The notes under the pieces were generated by a model. The model was not told the DNA's origin and ran no database searches. It saw only the letters and a program-made list of their open reading frames with translations. A stretch of DNA of 64,000 nt from a beta proteobacterium L13 (lineage in GTDB: Bacteria > Pseudomonadota > Gammaproteobacteria > Burkholderiales > Chromobacteriaceae), in NCBI GenBank assembly GCA_000335715.1, contig AMYZ01000002.1:62001-126000 (forward strand), given 5' to 3'. A program made the position numbers and the translations under genes. This document shows positions 26,289-36,016 of the stretch, piece after piece. How positions within the stretch are numbered: the first letter of the stretch is position 1; each line of letters begins with the position of its first letter.

Positions 26289-26391
26289 AGGAGACGGCGC
26301 TCGGGCCAAGACACGCGGGGCGGGCGCTACCGTCAGGCCCTGGCTTACCCTGACTGCGGCCTGCCTGACTAGCGCGCCCCCTTCATCGCAC

Positions 26392-26440
26392 AAAAAGGTT
26401 GGCCGCATGCCCTGTGACAGGAATGCGGCCAACCTTTTTT
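26392..26440. terminator. Bidirectional terminator built from two head-to-head 12-mer repeats
   Basis: Perfect 17-bp arms (26392-26408 and 26423-26439) with an A-run on one side and a T-run on the other, plus a small inner CCTG/CAGG stem. Each arm contains the exact dispersed 12-mer AGGTTGGCCGCA (26396-26407 and its complement at 26424-26435). It separates the convergent lnt (+) and chemoreceptor (-) genes. Confidence 0.95.
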
Positions 26441-26476
26441 GTCTTGCCGGTAGCGTCGCCGGGCTAGACCACGGGA

Positions 26477-28117
26477 CTACACCTGAAAACGCGACACCAT
26501 GCTGCGCAGGCGCTGGGTCAGCTCGTTCAGCTCGCCAATCGCCTGCGACGACTGGCCAGAGGCGGCGGCGTTGTTGGCCGCAGCCTGGGCGATCTGCTCC
26601 ACATTGCGGGTGATTTCCTCGCTGGCGTGGCCTTGCTCGGCCAGCGCCTGCGAGATGTCTTTCACCACGCCCACCACACCATTGGCACTGTCGCGAATCT
26701 GGTGGATGGCCTCGCCGCCCTGCTCGGCCAGCGCCAGGCCGGCTTTCACGCGGTTGACCGCTTCTTCCATATTGCTGCGCGAGGCTTCGGAGCCGGCTTG
26801 AATCTCGTTGATCATGCCGGCAATTTCCTGCGTGGCGGCAGCAGTACGCTCGGACAGCTTGCGTACTTCGTCGGCCACCACGGCAAAGCCACGGCCCATT
26901 TCACCGGCGCGCGCGGCCTCGATAGCGGCGTTTAGTGCCAGCAGGTTGGTCTGGTCGGCAATGTCCTTGATCACCTGCATGATGGTGGAGATGGTTTGCG
27001 TTTTGCTCACCAGGTCGCCAATCGTGCCCGCAGCCTGGTCTACCGCGCTGTTGATGCGCTGCATTTCGCTCACCGCGCTGGCAATCACCTCACCACCCTG
27101 GTTGGACAGCTGGCCCGAGCTGGCCGATACGGTGCGGGCATGCTCGGCCAGCTCGGCAATCTGTTTGATGCTGGCGGTAAGCTGCTCGATGGACGCGGCC
27201 ATTTCGGTGGCGGCGTGGCTCTGCTGGTCCGAGCTGCTGGCCACCGCCGCGGCGCTGCCGGCAATATTGCCGGCCATGCCGGACAAGGTGCTGCTGCTGC
27301 CGGCAATGCCGCCCACCAGCTCGCGCAGGTGCTGCTGCATATTGGCGACGGCGGCCAGCAGGCTGTCTTTATCGCCTGCGGCCAACGGTACCTGCACATT
27401 CAGGTCACCCTGGGCGATGCGGTGTACCACGTCCCGCGTCAGTGCCGGGTCGCCGCCCAGCTGTTGCATCACGCTGCGGCGAATCAGGTAGCCCACCGTT
27501 ACCACCAGCGCCACGGCCAGCAGCACCTCGACGATCAGCACATAAGCCTGTGCCATAAAGCCGGCTTGTACATCGTCCAGATAAATGCCGGTACCCAGCA
27601 CCCAACCCCAGCCTGCCGTGGTGGCAATATAGGAAATCTTGTCTTGCGGGGTGTCAAAACCCGGCTTGTCCCACACGTAGGCAGCCAGGCCTTTACCACC
27701 GCCGTTTTGCAGCGCTTGCTCGAACAGCGGCTTGAGCGGCACGCCTGCAGCGTCTTTCACGCTATTCAGGTTTTTACCTATCATGGCGGCCTTTGCGCCA
27801 TGGGCTACCCAGTTCCACTCGCGATCAAAGGCAAAAAAGTACTCGCGTTCGTCGTAGCGCATGGCATTCAGCACCGAGGCCGCCTGCTTTTTGGCTTCGG
27901 CTTCGCTCAATGCGCCGCTGCTGGCCTTGTCTTCGTAGGCTTTCACCACGGTCATGGCCGATTCCACCAGGTTGCGTACTTTTACCTGGCGGTCTTCCAG
28001 CATGGTGGCGCGCTCGTGCATCAGCGACAGCACACCCAGCACACAGAGAATTACGGTGACCAGCACTACCTGAAGCTGCAACCTGCGCTTCAGCGACAAA
28101 CCTGCGGTTTTTTGCAT
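26477..28117 (-). CDS. Methyl-accepting chemotaxis protein with a Cache sensor
   Basis: 546-residue chemoreceptor. Membrane helix 1 (~16-37) and helix 2 (~190-212, [20 protein letters not shown]) enclose a periplasmic single-Cache (sCache_2-like) domain with [20 protein letters not shown] and [18 protein letters not shown] domain follows, then a signalling domain whose hairpin tip reads [25 protein letters not shown]. The ligand is unknown, though sCache_2 receptors often sense small organic acids. The start at 28117 has AGGAG seven bases upstream; the frame is open to 28171 without a better site. No cheA or cheW is nearby. Confidence 0.92.
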   Translation of the reverse strand: MQKTAGLSLKRRLQLQVVLVTVILCVLGVLSLMHERATMLEDRQVKVRNLVESAMTVVKAYEDKASSGALSEAEAKKQAASVLNAMRYDEREYFFAFDREWNWVAHGAKAAMIGKNLNSVKDAAGVPLKPLFEQALQNGGGKGLAAYVWDKPGFDTPQDKISYIATTAGWGWVLGTGIYLDDVQAGFMAQAYVLIVEVLLAVALVVTVGYLIRRSVMQQLGGDPALTRDVVHRIAQGDLNVQVPLAAGDKDSLLAAVANMQQHLRELVGGIAGSSSTLSGMAGNIAGSAAAVASSSDQQSHAATEMAASIEQLTASIKQIAELAEHARTVSASSGQLSNQGGEVIASAVSEMQRINSAVDQAAGTIGDLVSKTQTISTIMQVIKDIADQTNLLALNAAIEAARAGEMGRGFAVVADEVRKLSERTAAATQEIAGMINEIQAGSEASRSNMEEAVNRVKAGLALAEQGGEAIHQIRDSANGVVGVVKDISQALAEQGHASEEITRNVEQIAQAAANNAAASGQSSQAIGELNELTQRLRSMVSRFQV

Positions 28118-28221
28118 TCCATCACTCCTGTGAAGCATTTTTATTAAATCAGGCTGCACTATGCAGCACATTTGTAGCGATCAATTTAAGCCGCATCAGA
28201 CAATTTGTCATTGGCTTAAAC

Positions 28222-28247
28222 AAAAAAAACCCGGCCGGAGCCGGGTT
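28222..28247 (-). terminator. Intrinsic terminator after mmsA
   Basis: Perfect 8-bp AACCCGGC/GCCGGGTT stem (28228-28235 with 28240-28247), 4-nt loop, followed on the - strand by TTTTTTTTG. It ends the oapT-mmsA transcript. Confidence 0.9.
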
Positions 28248-28290
28248 GAAGCTGCGATACAAGGGTTATCCCCCTATCGTGGACAGAGCA

Positions 28291-29778
28291 TTACTTCATG
28301 GTGGGCATCACAAACTCGGCGGTGAGCTTGTCTGGCCAGCGCGTGGTGATGGTTTTCATGCGGGTGTAGAAGCGCACGCCTTCCGGTCCGTGCATGTGAT
28401 GGTCGCCAAACAGCGACGCTTTCCAGCCGCCAAAGCTGTGGAATGCCATGGGCACCGGGATGGGCACGTTCACGCCCACCATCCCCACCTGGATGCGGTG
28501 GCCAAACTCGCGGGCGGCGGCGCCGGAGCGGGTAAAGATGCTGGTGCCGTTGGCGTACTGGTGGCTGTTGATCAGCTGCACGGCGGTATCGAAATCCGGC
28601 ACGCGCACGATGGACAACACCGGGCCAAAGATTTCTTCGCGGTAGATGGTCATCTCGGGCGTCACGTTATCGAACAGGCTAGGGCCCAGGAAGAAGCCGT
28701 TTTCGTAACCTGGATGGCTGTAACCGCGGCCATCCACCACCAGCTTGGCGCCGTCGTCTACGCCCTGGTCGATATAGCCCGCTACCTTCTGCTGATGCAC
28801 ACGGGTCACCAGCGGGCCCATTTCGGCGGCGGCGTCGTTGCCCACGCCAATCTTCAGCTGGCGGGCGCGTGCGGCCAACTTCTCTACCAGCGCGTCGGCA
28901 ATATCACCTACGGCCAGTGCTACCGAAATGGCCATGCAGCGTTCGCCTGCCGAGCCATAGGCGGCACCGATCAGCGCCTCTACCGTGCCGTCCAGGTCGG
29001 CATCCGGCATCACCACCATGTGGTTCTTGGCGCCGCCCAGTGCCTGCACGCGCTTGCCGTGGCGGGCGCCGGTTTCATAGATGTACTGCGCGATAGGCGT
29101 GGAGCCGACAAAGCTGATGGCTTGCACATCCGGGTGGGTCAGCAGGCCGTCTACCGCCTGCTTGTCGCCGTGCAATACGTTGAACACGCCGTCCGGCAGG
29201 CCGGCTTGCTTGAGCAGCTCGGCCAGGAACATGGCGGCGGACGGGTCGCGCTCGGACGGTTTCAGGATAAAGGTGTTACCGCAAGCCAGCGCCACCGGAA
29301 TCATCCACAGCGGCACCATGGCCGGGAAGTTGAACGGGGTAATACCGGCCACCACGCCCAGCGGCTGGCGCAGGCTGTGGCTGTCGATACCGCTACCGAC
29401 CTGCTCGGTGAACTCGCCCTTCAACAGCTGCGGAATACCGCAGGCAAACTCGACGACTTCCAGGCCACGGGTCACCTCGCCCATGGCGTCCGATACCACC
29501 TTGCCGTGCTCTTGCGAAATGATCTCGGCCAGCTTTAACGCATTGTTTTCCAGCAGGGCTTTGAACTTGAACATGACGCGGGCGCGCTTCAGCGGCGAGG
29601 TCTCGGCCCAGGCCGGAAAAGCGCGGCGGGCGGCGGCCACGGCGGCATTGATGTCGTCATCACTGGCCAGCGGTACGCGGGCGATGACTTCGCCCAGCGC
29701 CGGGTTGTAAACGTCGGCAAAGCGGCTGCCCTGGCCTGCATGCAGCTCGCCAGCAATCAGGTGTGGAATGGTTTTCAT
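28291..29778 (-). CDS. mmsA: CoA-acylating (methyl)malonate-semialdehyde dehydrogenase
   Basis: NAD- and CoA-dependent aldehyde dehydrogenase making acetyl-CoA (or propionyl-CoA) plus CO2 from malonate (or methylmalonate) semialdehyde. It has 495 residues. The features include [39 protein letters not shown] in short blocks, [15 protein letters not shown], and the catalytic Cys in [11 protein letters not shown]. The lack of the usual general-base Glu motif ELGGK (here [16 protein letters not shown]) is characteristic of the MmsA subfamily. It follows the aminotransferase gene by 66 nt, pointing to beta-alanine catabolism rather than valine catabolism. Confidence 0.92.
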   Translation of the reverse strand: MKTIPHLIAGELHAGQGSRFADVYNPALGEVIARVPLASDDDINAAVAAARRAFPAWAETSPLKRARVMFKFKALLENNALKLAEIISQEHGKVVSDAMGEVTRGLEVVEFACGIPQLLKGEFTEQVGSGIDSHSLRQPLGVVAGITPFNFPAMVPLWMIPVALACGNTFILKPSERDPSAAMFLAELLKQAGLPDGVFNVLHGDKQAVDGLLTHPDVQAISFVGSTPIAQYIYETGARHGKRVQALGGAKNHMVVMPDADLDGTVEALIGAAYGSAGERCMAISVALAVGDIADALVEKLAARARQLKIGVGNDAAAEMGPLVTRVHQQKVAGYIDQGVDDGAKLVVDGRGYSHPGYENGFFLGPSLFDNVTPEMTIYREEIFGPVLSIVRVPDFDTAVQLINSHQYANGTSIFTRSGAAAREFGHRIQVGMVGVNVPIPVPMAFHSFGGWKASLFGDHHMHGPEGVRFYTRMKTITTRWPDKLTAEFVMPTMK

Positions 29779-29803
29779 GGTGTCAGCTTTATCAATGTCA
29801 GTT

Positions 29804-29840
29804 ACAGGCTACTGCGGCCAACGTTGGCCACAGTGCCTGT
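29804..29840 (-). other. Hairpin between oapT and mmsA containing a repeat-like pair
   Basis: ACAGGC/GCCTGT, ACTG/CAGT and GGCCAA/TTGGCC stems stacked with small bulges. The centre TGCGGCCAACGTTGG is a near copy of the dispersed repeat in head-to-head form. It has no T-run, so it is an intercistronic hairpin rather than a terminator. Confidence 0.7.
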
Positions 29841-29844
29841 AGGG

Positions 29845-31161
29845 TCAGTCGGCTTCGTGAATGGCTTCGCCAATGGTAGCAAACAGGCGGTCGATCTCGG
29901 CTTCGCTAATGATCAGCGGTGGCGACACGGCGATGATGTCGCCGGTAAAGCGCACCAGTACGCCTTTTTCCCAGCATTTCAGGAACACATCCATGCCGCG
30001 TGCACCTGGTGCACCCGGGCGGCTATCCAGCTCGATACCGGCCACCAGGCCCAGGTTGCGAATGTCCTTGATATGGCGGGTGCCGCGCAGCGCGTGGGCT
30101 TTTTCTTCGAAGCGCGGAGCCAGGTTGGCCGCGCGCTGGAACAAGCCTTCGTCGCGGTACAGATCCAGCGTGGCGACCGAGGCAGCGCAGGCCAGCGGGT
30201 GGGCCGAATAGGTGTAGCCATGCGGGAACTCGATGGCACGGTCGGCGGCCGCCGCCATGAAGGCATCGTGAATGGCAGGCTTGACGATCAGCGCGCCCAT
30301 CGGCACCACGCCGTTGGACAGGCCTTTGGCGCAGGTGATGATGTCCGGCAGCACGTCGAACTTGTTGGCAGCCCAGTCGGCACCCAGGCGGCCAAAACCG
30401 GTGATGACTTCATCAAAAATCAGCAAAATGCCGTACTTGTCGCAAATTTCGCGCAGGCGCTTCAGGTAGCCTTTGGGCGGAATCAGCACGCCGGTAGAAC
30501 CGGCCATCGGTTCCACGATCACCGCGGCAATGGTGGACGGGTCGTGCAGCGTGGTGATGCGCGCTTCCAGCTCGTCGGCGAACTCGGCACCAAACTCAGG
30601 CTCGCCGCGGGTAAAGGCATTACGCGCCAGATCGTGCGTGGAGCGGATATGGTCGGTAGCTGGCAGGGCCACCGGGAACAGCTTGCGGTTACCGGCAATG
30701 CCGCCTACCGAGATACCGCCAAAGTTCACCCCGTGGTAGCCGCGCTCGCGGCCAACCAGCTTCACACGGCCGGCGTCGCCACGCACACGGTGGTAGGCGA
30801 TAGCCATTTTCAGGGCGGTATCGGCAGCCTCGGAACCCGAGTTCACAAAAAACACTTTATCCAGCCCCGCCGGAGCCATCTCGGCCAGCTTTTCTGCGGC
30901 CTCGAATGCCTTGGGGTGGCCCATCTGGAATGGCGGTGCGTAGTCCAGCGTGGCCGCCTGGCGCTGGATGGCCTCAACGATAGGCTTGCGATTATGGCCG
31001 GCATTGACACACCACAGCCCGGCGCAGCCGTCCAGAATGCTGCGACCTGCGTCGTCCTGGTAGTACATGCCATCTGCGCTGACCAGCATGCGCGGGTTGG
31101 CCTTGAAGTGGCGGTTTGCCGTAAACGGCATCCAGAATGCGTCCATTGCTTGGGGGTTCAT
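29845..31161 (-). CDS. Omega-amino acid (beta-alanine):pyruvate aminotransferase
   Basis: Class III PLP aminotransferase, 438 residues, matching the Pseudomonas beta-alanine:pyruvate transaminase type (MNPQAMDAFWMPFTANRHFKANPRM). It shows the substrate-site WMPFTANR block, FVNSGSEAADTALKMA, the PLP-Asp region LIFDEVITGFGRLG and catalytic Lys in ITCAKGLSNGVVPMGA. It converts beta-alanine plus pyruvate to malonate semialdehyde plus alanine, which mmsA downstream then oxidises. GAGGAG precedes the ATG. It is divergent from a MocR-type regulator with shared repeat elements. Confidence 0.9.
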   Translation of the reverse strand: MNPQAMDAFWMPFTANRHFKANPRMLVSADGMYYQDDAGRSILDGCAGLWCVNAGHNRKPIVEAIQRQAATLDYAPPFQMGHPKAFEAAEKLAEMAPAGLDKVFFVNSGSEAADTALKMAIAYHRVRGDAGRVKLVGRERGYHGVNFGGISVGGIAGNRKLFPVALPATDHIRSTHDLARNAFTRGEPEFGAEFADELEARITTLHDPSTIAAVIVEPMAGSTGVLIPPKGYLKRLREICDKYGILLIFDEVITGFGRLGADWAANKFDVLPDIITCAKGLSNGVVPMGALIVKPAIHDAFMAAAADRAIEFPHGYTYSAHPLACAASVATLDLYRDEGLFQRAANLAPRFEEKAHALRGTRHIKDIRNLGLVAGIELDSRPGAPGARGMDVFLKCWEKGVLVRFTGDIIAVSPPLIISEAEIDRLFATIGEAIHEAD

Positions 31162-31215
31162 TGCGGTGTCTCCTCTGCCTTATTGCAGCCTGATGACCTA
31201 AATGTAGGTGCCAAA

Positions 31216-31284
31216 CCAGTACAGTTACAGGTACAGTTAGCGCACAAACACACCAAACCGTACTGGTAAAAAAATAGGTACAGT
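31216..31284. promoter_or_regulatory. Operator candidates shared by oapT and the MocR regulator
   Basis: Three GTACAGT elements (31219-31227 and 31231-31239 as identical 9-mers GTACAGTTA, and 31278-31284). In addition, CCAGTAC at 31216-31222 and GTACTGG at 31260-31266 form an inverted pair. The set fills the 124-bp divergent region. MocR-type regulators often bind such direct-plus-inverted repeats. The element at 31278 sits next to the regulator's own start, consistent with autoregulation. Confidence 0.6.
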
Positions 31285-31285
31285 C

Positions 31286-32677
31286 ATGAACCGCTATCAA
31301 TGCTATCTGGACCTGGGCCAGCGCACCAAGGTAGAACAGCTGGTGCGCGGCATCCAGCAGGCTATCCGCGAGGGGCGCCTGACACCGGGCAGCAAGCTGC
31401 CATCCATCCGCGCCTTTGCCAAAGACATTGGCGCCAGCCCGTTTACAGTAAGCGAGGCTTACGACCGGCTGGTGCAGGAAGGCTGGCTACTCGCCAGAGC
31501 AGGCTCCGGCTTTTACGCACAGCGCAAACAACAAAGCACCAGCCAGGCGGTGCGCAAGCAGCTCAGCGATCTGCCACTGGATGGCGACTGGCTGCTAAGC
31601 GGGATCTATCAAGGGGAACAGCAAGGTATTCTGGCGGGCTGCGGCTGGCTACCGTCCAGCTGGTACGATGACCAGGCTCAGGTACGTGCGCTGCGCAAGA
31701 TTGCGCGCGAACAGATCAGCGAGATGACCTATGGCCACCCGCAGGGTTTGTTGCTATTGCGCGAGTTTCTGGCTGATAAACTCAGCCAGCAGGGCATGAG
31801 CTGCCACGCAGAAGATATCCTGCTCACTCAGGGCGCGACCCACGCACTCGATATTGTGTGCAGTACCCTGCGGCTGGACGGCACCGCCGTACTGATCGAC
31901 AACCCGGGCTACTGCAACCTGCTGTCGGCGCTGCGCTTCAGGGAGTGCCAGCTGCTGCCGGTAGACTGGACACCACAGGGGCCGGATCTGCAGCAGCTGG
32001 AGCAGCTGATGCAACAACACCGACCGCGGGTGTTTTTTACCAATCCATGGCTGCACAACCCTACCGGCGCCAGCTATGCACCACACATTGCGCACGGTGT
32101 ACTGCGATTGGCACAGCAATTCGATGTATTGCTGGTAGAAGATAATGTCTCGGCCGACTTGCTGGCCCAAGCCGGGCCCAGCCTGGCCGCGATGGATGGT
32201 TTGCGCCAAGTACTGCACATCGGCAGCTTCAGCAAGGCGCTGAGCCCTGCACTGCGTGTGGGGTACCTGCTGGCACCGGCACGCTGGCAGGCCGCGTTGA
32301 CGCGCGCCAAGATGTTGGCCGCATTGACCTCGTCCACGCACACCGAACGGCTAGCCTACGAGCTGGCGAGCGATAGCAAGTACAAGCGGCAAAACAGCCG
32401 TCTGGTGGAACGCATTGCACAAAGCACCAGCAAAGCGGTTGCCCGCTTTGAACAGCTAGGCTGGCAGGTATTTCAGCCCAATAGTAAAAGCATGTTCATC
32501 TGGGCAAAGCCGCCACAGGGTGTGGTTATCGATCAGGAAAGTGCACGGCAACAGCAAATCTTTCTGGCACCAGGCGACTTGTTCAGTAGCGATGGCAGTA
32601 ACACACCCTACTTCCGCTTTAATGCAGCTTATCTGGATAACACGCAGTTCTGGCAATGGTTGGCCGCGCAACAATAG
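31286..32677 (+). CDS. MocR-type GntR regulator with aminotransferase-like domain
   Basis: 463-residue PLP-dependent-type regulator. It has an N-terminal winged helix of the GntR family (QLVRGIQQAIREGRLTPG, KDIGASPFTVSEAYDRLVQEGWL) and a fold-type I aminotransferase-like domain with the PLP-lysine signature SFSKALSPALRVGY and NPTGASY. It is divergent from the beta-alanine aminotransferase/dehydrogenase pair and is probably its activator, with PLP plus an amino acid as effector (inference from the family: GabR, PdxR, TauR). It ends at a strong bidirectional terminator. Confidence 0.88.
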   Translation: MNRYQCYLDLGQRTKVEQLVRGIQQAIREGRLTPGSKLPSIRAFAKDIGASPFTVSEAYDRLVQEGWLLARAGSGFYAQRKQQSTSQAVRKQLSDLPLDGDWLLSGIYQGEQQGILAGCGWLPSSWYDDQAQVRALRKIAREQISEMTYGHPQGLLLLREFLADKLSQQGMSCHAEDILLTQGATHALDIVCSTLRLDGTAVLIDNPGYCNLLSALRFRECQLLPVDWTPQGPDLQQLEQLMQQHRPRVFFTNPWLHNPTGASYAPHIAHGVLRLAQQFDVLLVEDNVSADLLAQAGPSLAAMDGLRQVLHIGSFSKALSPALRVGYLLAPARWQAALTRAKMLAALTSSTHTERLAYELASDSKYKRQNSRLVERIAQSTSKAVARFEQLGWQVFQPNSKSMFIWAKPPQGVVIDQESARQQQIFLAPGDLFSSDGSNTPYFRFNAAYLDNTQFWQWLAAQQ

Positions 32678-32705
32678 AAAAAGCCAGCGCAAGCGCTGGC
32701 TTTTT
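32678..32705. terminator. Bidirectional terminator between MocR gene and rplQ
   Basis: Perfect 13-bp arms (32678-32690 and 32693-32705) with A-run and T-run ends. It begins right after the regulator's TAG on the + strand and 16 nt after the rplQ stop on the - strand. Confidence 0.93.
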
Positions 32706-32721
32706 CTACAGAGGCTGTCGA

Positions 32722-33114
32722 TTACTCGGCGGCTTCTTCTACTACCACTTCACCTTCCGGACGGTCTACCAGTTCTACCAGTGCCATCGGAGCGTTGTCG
32801 CCCTGACGGAAACCGTACTTCAGGATACGTACATAACCACCGTTACGGGCAGCGTAGCGCGGGCCCAGAACGTCGAACAGTTTTACAACCATTTCGCGGT
32901 CACGAGTACGGTCGAAAGCCAGACGACGGTTGGCCAGAGAAGGCTTCTTACCCAGGGTAATCAGCGGCTCGGCTACGCGACGCAGTTCTTTTGCTTTCGG
33001 CAGGGTAGTCACGATTACTTCGTGACGGAGCAACGAGTTCGCCATGTTGCGAAGCATCGCCAGGCGATGGCTGCTCGTGCGGTTCAGTTTACGATTGCTA
33101 TTACGATGACGCAT
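32722..33114 (-). CDS. rplQ: 50S ribosomal protein L17
   Basis: Ribosomal protein L17, 130 residues, near the exit of the peptide tunnel. The N-terminus [24 protein letters not shown] is the family signature. An acidic tail ([11 protein letters not shown]) ends the protein. It is the last gene of the alpha operon (rpsM-rpsK-rpsD-rpoA-rplQ), 23 nt after rpoA, and it is closed by the terminator at 32678-32705. Confidence 0.97.
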   Translation of the reverse strand: MRHRNSNRKLNRTSSHRLAMLRNMANSLLRHEVIVTTLPKAKELRRVAEPLITLGKKPSLANRRLAFDRTRDREMVVKLFDVLGPRYAARNGGYVRILKYGFRQGDNAPMALVELVDRPEGEVVVEEAAE

Positions 33115-33137
33115 TGTAGTGTCCTTTTATCCCAAAC

Positions 33138-34121
33138 TTACGGCTTCTCGAGGCCAGCCGGAGGCCAGTTTTCGAGCTTCATGCCGAGTGTCAGGCCTTT
33201 AGAAGCAAGAACTTCCTTGATCTCGTTCAGCGACTTACGACCAAGGTTCGGGGTCTTCAGCAGCTCGGTTTCCGTACGCTGAATCAGATCACCGATGTAG
33301 TAAATGTTCTCGGCCTTCAGACAATTGGCGGAACGAACAGTAAGTTCGAGATCATCGACCGGGCGCAACAAGATCGGATCGATCGGTGGCGCCTTCTCAA
33401 CGACTTCCTCAACTGCTGTACCTTGCAAGTCTGCAAAGATCGACAGTTGATCTACCAGAATACGGGCCGCCAGGCGTACCGCTTCTTCCGGTTCGATCAC
33501 ACCGTTGGTCTCGATGTCCAGTACCAGACGGTCAAGGTCGGTACGTTGTTCTACACGGGCGCTTTCAACATTGAAGCTGACACGGCGCACCGGGGAGAAG
33601 GAAGCATCAAGCTGGATGGTGCCAATCGCACGATTGTCATCGTGGTTGATACGGGCAGCTACCGGCTGGTAGCCGCGGCCCTTCTCAACCTTGATTTCCA
33701 TATCGATTTTACCGCCAGCAGACAGATAGCAGATTACGTGATCAGGGTTGATCACTTCTACATCGTGCGGCAGTTCGATGTCACCAGCCAGGACAGGACC
33801 CTCGCCTTCCTTTTTCAAGGAAAGAATCAGGCTGTCACGACCATGCAGCTTAAGCACTACGCCCTTCAGGTTCAGGAGGATGTCGACGACATCTTCCCGA
33901 ACACCGTCAAGAGCGGAATACTCATGCAAAACGCCAGCGATTGTTACTTCGGTCGGAGCATAGCCCGGCATGGAAGAGAGCAGAATACGACGCAGAGCAT
34001 TACCCAGAGTATGGGCATAGCCGCGTTCGAACGGCTCCATCGACACACGAGCATGTGTAGCCGAAACCGGCTGCACATCGATCAGTCGCGGTTTCAGAAA
34101 TTCCGAAGCGCTGTTTTGCAT
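33138..34121 (-). CDS. rpoA: RNA polymerase alpha subunit
   Basis: 327-residue alpha subunit. The N-terminal assembly domain holds [18 protein letters not shown], and the C-terminal DNA/activator-binding domain (about 245-320) has [22 protein letters not shown] and [18 protein letters not shown]. Two ATGs are possible. The one at 34121 ([11 protein letters not shown]) has AAGGA six bases upstream, whereas the one at 34127 abuts that site. The alpha operon gene order is normal. Confidence 0.97.
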   Translation of the reverse strand: MQNSASEFLKPRLIDVQPVSATHARVSMEPFERGYAHTLGNALRRILLSSMPGYAPTEVTIAGVLHEYSALDGVREDVVDILLNLKGVVLKLHGRDSLILSLKKEGEGPVLAGDIELPHDVEVINPDHVICYLSAGGKIDMEIKVEKGRGYQPVAARINHDDNRAIGTIQLDASFSPVRRVSFNVESARVEQRTDLDRLVLDIETNGVIEPEEAVRLAARILVDQLSIFADLQGTAVEEVVEKAPPIDPILLRPVDDLELTVRSANCLKAENIYYIGDLIQRTETELLKTPNLGRKSLNEIKEVLASKGLTLGMKLENWPPAGLEKP

Positions 34122-34144
34122 AGTCATTCCTTAAGAGCTAGCGA

Positions 34145-34765
34145 TTACTTGGAGTAGAATTCCACAACGAGTTGTTCGTTGATATCGCTAGACAACTCGG
34201 AACGCTCAGGAGCAGTTTTGAAGACACCTTCCATCTTTTTGGTGTCAACAGCTACCCATGCTGGGAAGCCAATCTGCTCAGCCAAAGCCAGACCTTCTTG
34301 AATACGAACCTGCTTCTTGGACTTTTCACGAACAGCAACCACATCACCAGCTTTAATCTGGTAAGAAGGGATGTTCACGAGAGCGCCATTCACGGTGATC
34401 GCTTTGTGGCTTACCAGTTGGCGAGCTTCTGCACGAGTGGAACCGAAGCCCATGCGATAAACAACGTTATCCAGACGAGCTTCCAGGATCTTCAGCAGGT
34501 TTTCACCAGTGGAGCCTTGGCGACGTGCAGCTTCGGCGAAGTATTTACGGAACTGACGTTCCATAATGCCGTAGATGCGACGTACTTTTTGTTTTTCACG
34601 CAGTTGAACACCGAAGTCGGACAGACGGGTGTTCTTGGCGCCATGCTGGCCAGGTGCAGTATCCAGCTTGCACTTGGTATCCAGAGCACGACGAGCGCTC
34701 TTCAGGAAGAGGTCAGTCCCTTCGCGACGAGCGAGCTTACATTTAGGGCCGGTATAACGTGCCAT
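34145..34765 (-). CDS. rpsD: 30S ribosomal protein S4
   Basis: Primary 16S rRNA-binding protein, 206 residues. It begins [20 protein letters not shown] and carries the S4 RNA-binding domain ([31 protein letters not shown]). It lacks the four-cysteine zinc motif of the zinc-binding S4 type. In E. coli S4 represses the alpha operon by binding the rpsM leader. It lies between rpsK and rpoA with short gaps. Confidence 0.97.
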   Translation of the reverse strand: MARYTGPKCKLARREGTDLFLKSARRALDTKCKLDTAPGQHGAKNTRLSDFGVQLREKQKVRRIYGIMERQFRKYFAEAARRQGSTGENLLKILEARLDNVVYRMGFGSTRAEARQLVSHKAITVNGALVNIPSYQIKAGDVVAVREKSKKQVRIQEGLALAEQIGFPAWVAVDTKKMEGVFKTAPERSELSSDINEQLVVEFYSK

Positions 34766-34783
34766 TTCTCAGACTCTCCGAAA

Positions 34784-35179
34784 TTAGATACGACGTTTCT
34801 TGGGAGGACGGCAGCCGTTGTGCGGGACTGGCGTCACGTCAGAGATGCTGGTCACTTTGAAACCCAGAGCATTCAGTGCACGCACGGAGGACTCACGGCC
34901 TGGACCGGGACCCTTGATGCGAACTTCCAGGTTTTTTACGCCGTATTCTTGGGCAACTTTACCAGCGTGCTCTGCTGCTACCTGAGCGGCAAAGGGTGTA
35001 CTTTTACGCGAGCCTTTAAAGCCAGCACCGCCGGAGGTAGCCCAAGACAAAGCATTTCCTTGACGATCGGTGATGGTAATGATGGTGTTATTGAAGGAAG
35101 CGTGCACGTGCACGATACCGTCGCTAACAGACTTGCGTACTTTTTTGCGTACACGGACAGCTGTGTTTGCTTTAGCCAT
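34784..35179 (-). CDS. rpsK: 30S ribosomal protein S11
   Basis: 131-residue platform protein contacting mRNA near the E site. It shows [37 protein letters not shown] and the C-terminal [18 protein letters not shown]. It is the second gene of the alpha operon, 18 nt after rpsM. Confidence 0.97.
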   Translation of the reverse strand: MAKANTAVRVRKKVRKSVSDGIVHVHASFNNTIITITDRQGNALSWATSGGAGFKGSRKSTPFAAQVAAEHAGKVAQEYGVKNLEVRIKGPGPGRESSVRALNALGFKVTSISDVTPVPHNGCRPPKKRRI

Positions 35180-35197
35180 TATCTGTGTTCCTTAAAA

Positions 35198-35560
35198 TTA
35201 CTTCTTACCGGCGATAGCCTTGCGCGGACCTTTGCGGGTACGAGCATTGGTACGAGTGCGCTGACCACGGCACGGCAGACCACGACGATGACGGAAGCCA
35301 CGATAGGAACCCATGTCCATCAAACGTTTGATGCTCATGGTGATTTCACGACGAAGGTCACCTTCAACGGTGAACTTGGCGACTTCTACACGCAGAGACT
35401 CCATCTCGGCTTCGGTCAGATCCTTCACTTTCGAAGAAGGATTGATACCAGCGGAAGCACAAATGTGCTTAGCGCGGGTAGCACCAATGCCATAGATAGC
35501 CTGCAGGCCGATAACGGCATGCGCATGATTGGGGATGTTTACCCCTGCAATACGGGCCAT
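35198..35560 (-). CDS. rpsM: 30S ribosomal protein S13
   Basis: 120-residue head protein that contacts P-site tRNA and forms the inter-subunit bridge with L5. It begins [26 protein letters not shown] and contains [25 protein letters not shown]. It is the first gene of the alpha operon; a promoter candidate lies at 35597-35625. The 5' leader of about 30 nt from that promoter is too short for the E. coli-style S4 pseudoknot. Confidence 0.97.
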   Translation of the reverse strand: MARIAGVNIPNHAHAVIGLQAIYGIGATRAKHICASAGINPSSKVKDLTEAEMESLRVEVAKFTVEGDLRREITMSIKRLMDMGSYRGFRHRRGLPCRGQRTRTNARTRKGPRKAIAGKK

Positions 35561-35596
35561 TCTCTTTCCTTAAGCCTTAAGCTTGAAAAGGTTGCG

Positions 35597-35625
35597 ATTG
35601 TAACACGACAAAACCAAGCTAACAA
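35597..35625 (-). promoter_or_regulatory. Alpha operon promoter candidate
   Basis: On the - strand, TTGTTA (35620-35625), a 17-bp spacer and TACAAT (35597-35602), with TGT just before the -10. The -35 lies inside the hairpin at 35618-35633 and overlaps the 3' end of rpmJ. It would drive rpsM-rpsK-rpsD-rpoA-rplQ. Confidence 0.6.
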
Positions 35626-35633
35626 ATGTTAGC
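35618..35633 (-). terminator. Terminator-like hairpin at the rpmJ stop codon
   Basis: Perfect GCTAACA/TGTTAGC stem (7 bp) around AA, followed on the - strand by TTGGTTTTG. It overlaps the rpmJ TAA and the alpha promoter -35, marking the spc/alpha operon boundary. Confidence 0.55.
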
Positions 35634-35742
35634 CTTGTTTTTGTTTGTGACGCGGATCAGTGCAAATCACTCGAACAACACGGTTGCGACGAATGACTTT
35701 GCAGTTACGGCAAATTTTCTTTACCGAAGGTTGTACACGCAT
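35629..35742 (-). CDS. rpmJ: 50S ribosomal protein L36
   Basis: 37-residue protein [17 protein letters not shown]... ending DPRHKQKQG, the smallest large-subunit protein. The zinc-binding set CxxC, Cys and His is intact (CRNC, ICTDPRH), so this is the zinc (C+) form. The start at 35742 follows GGAA five bases upstream. It lies between infA and rpsM, as in other betaproteobacteria, and its stop is buried in the hairpin at 35618-35633. Confidence 0.95.
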   Translation of the reverse strand: MRVQPSVKKICRNCKVIRRNRVVRVICTDPRHKQKQG

Positions 35743-35777
35743 TTCAGTTCCTTTCTATCTGAAAAGAGCAAGTGCGA

Positions 35778-35996
35778 TTACTTCGCACGGAACACGATAC
35801 GGGCACGAGACAGGTCGTACGGTGTCATCTCCACCGTTACCTTGTCACCAGGCAGAATACGAATGTAGTGCATACGCATCTTGCCAGAGATGTAACCCAG
35901 AACTACGTGTCCATTTTCGAGCTTGACCCGGAAAGTTGCGTTAGGCAACGTTTCCAGGACCTCACCCTGCATCTGGATAGTATCTTCTTTCGCCAT
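35778..35996 (-). CDS. infA: Translation initiation factor IF-1
   Basis: 72-residue OB-fold protein that occupies the A site during initiation: [58 protein letters not shown]. It is located between secY and rpmJ, the usual betaproteobacterial position, which differs from its separate location in E. coli. Confidence 0.97.
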   Translation of the reverse strand: MAKEDTIQMQGEVLETLPNATFRVKLENGHVVLGYISGKMRMHYIRILPGDKVTVEMTPYDLSRARIVFRAK

Positions 35997-36016
35997 AAAA
36001 CCAGTTACCGTCTACC

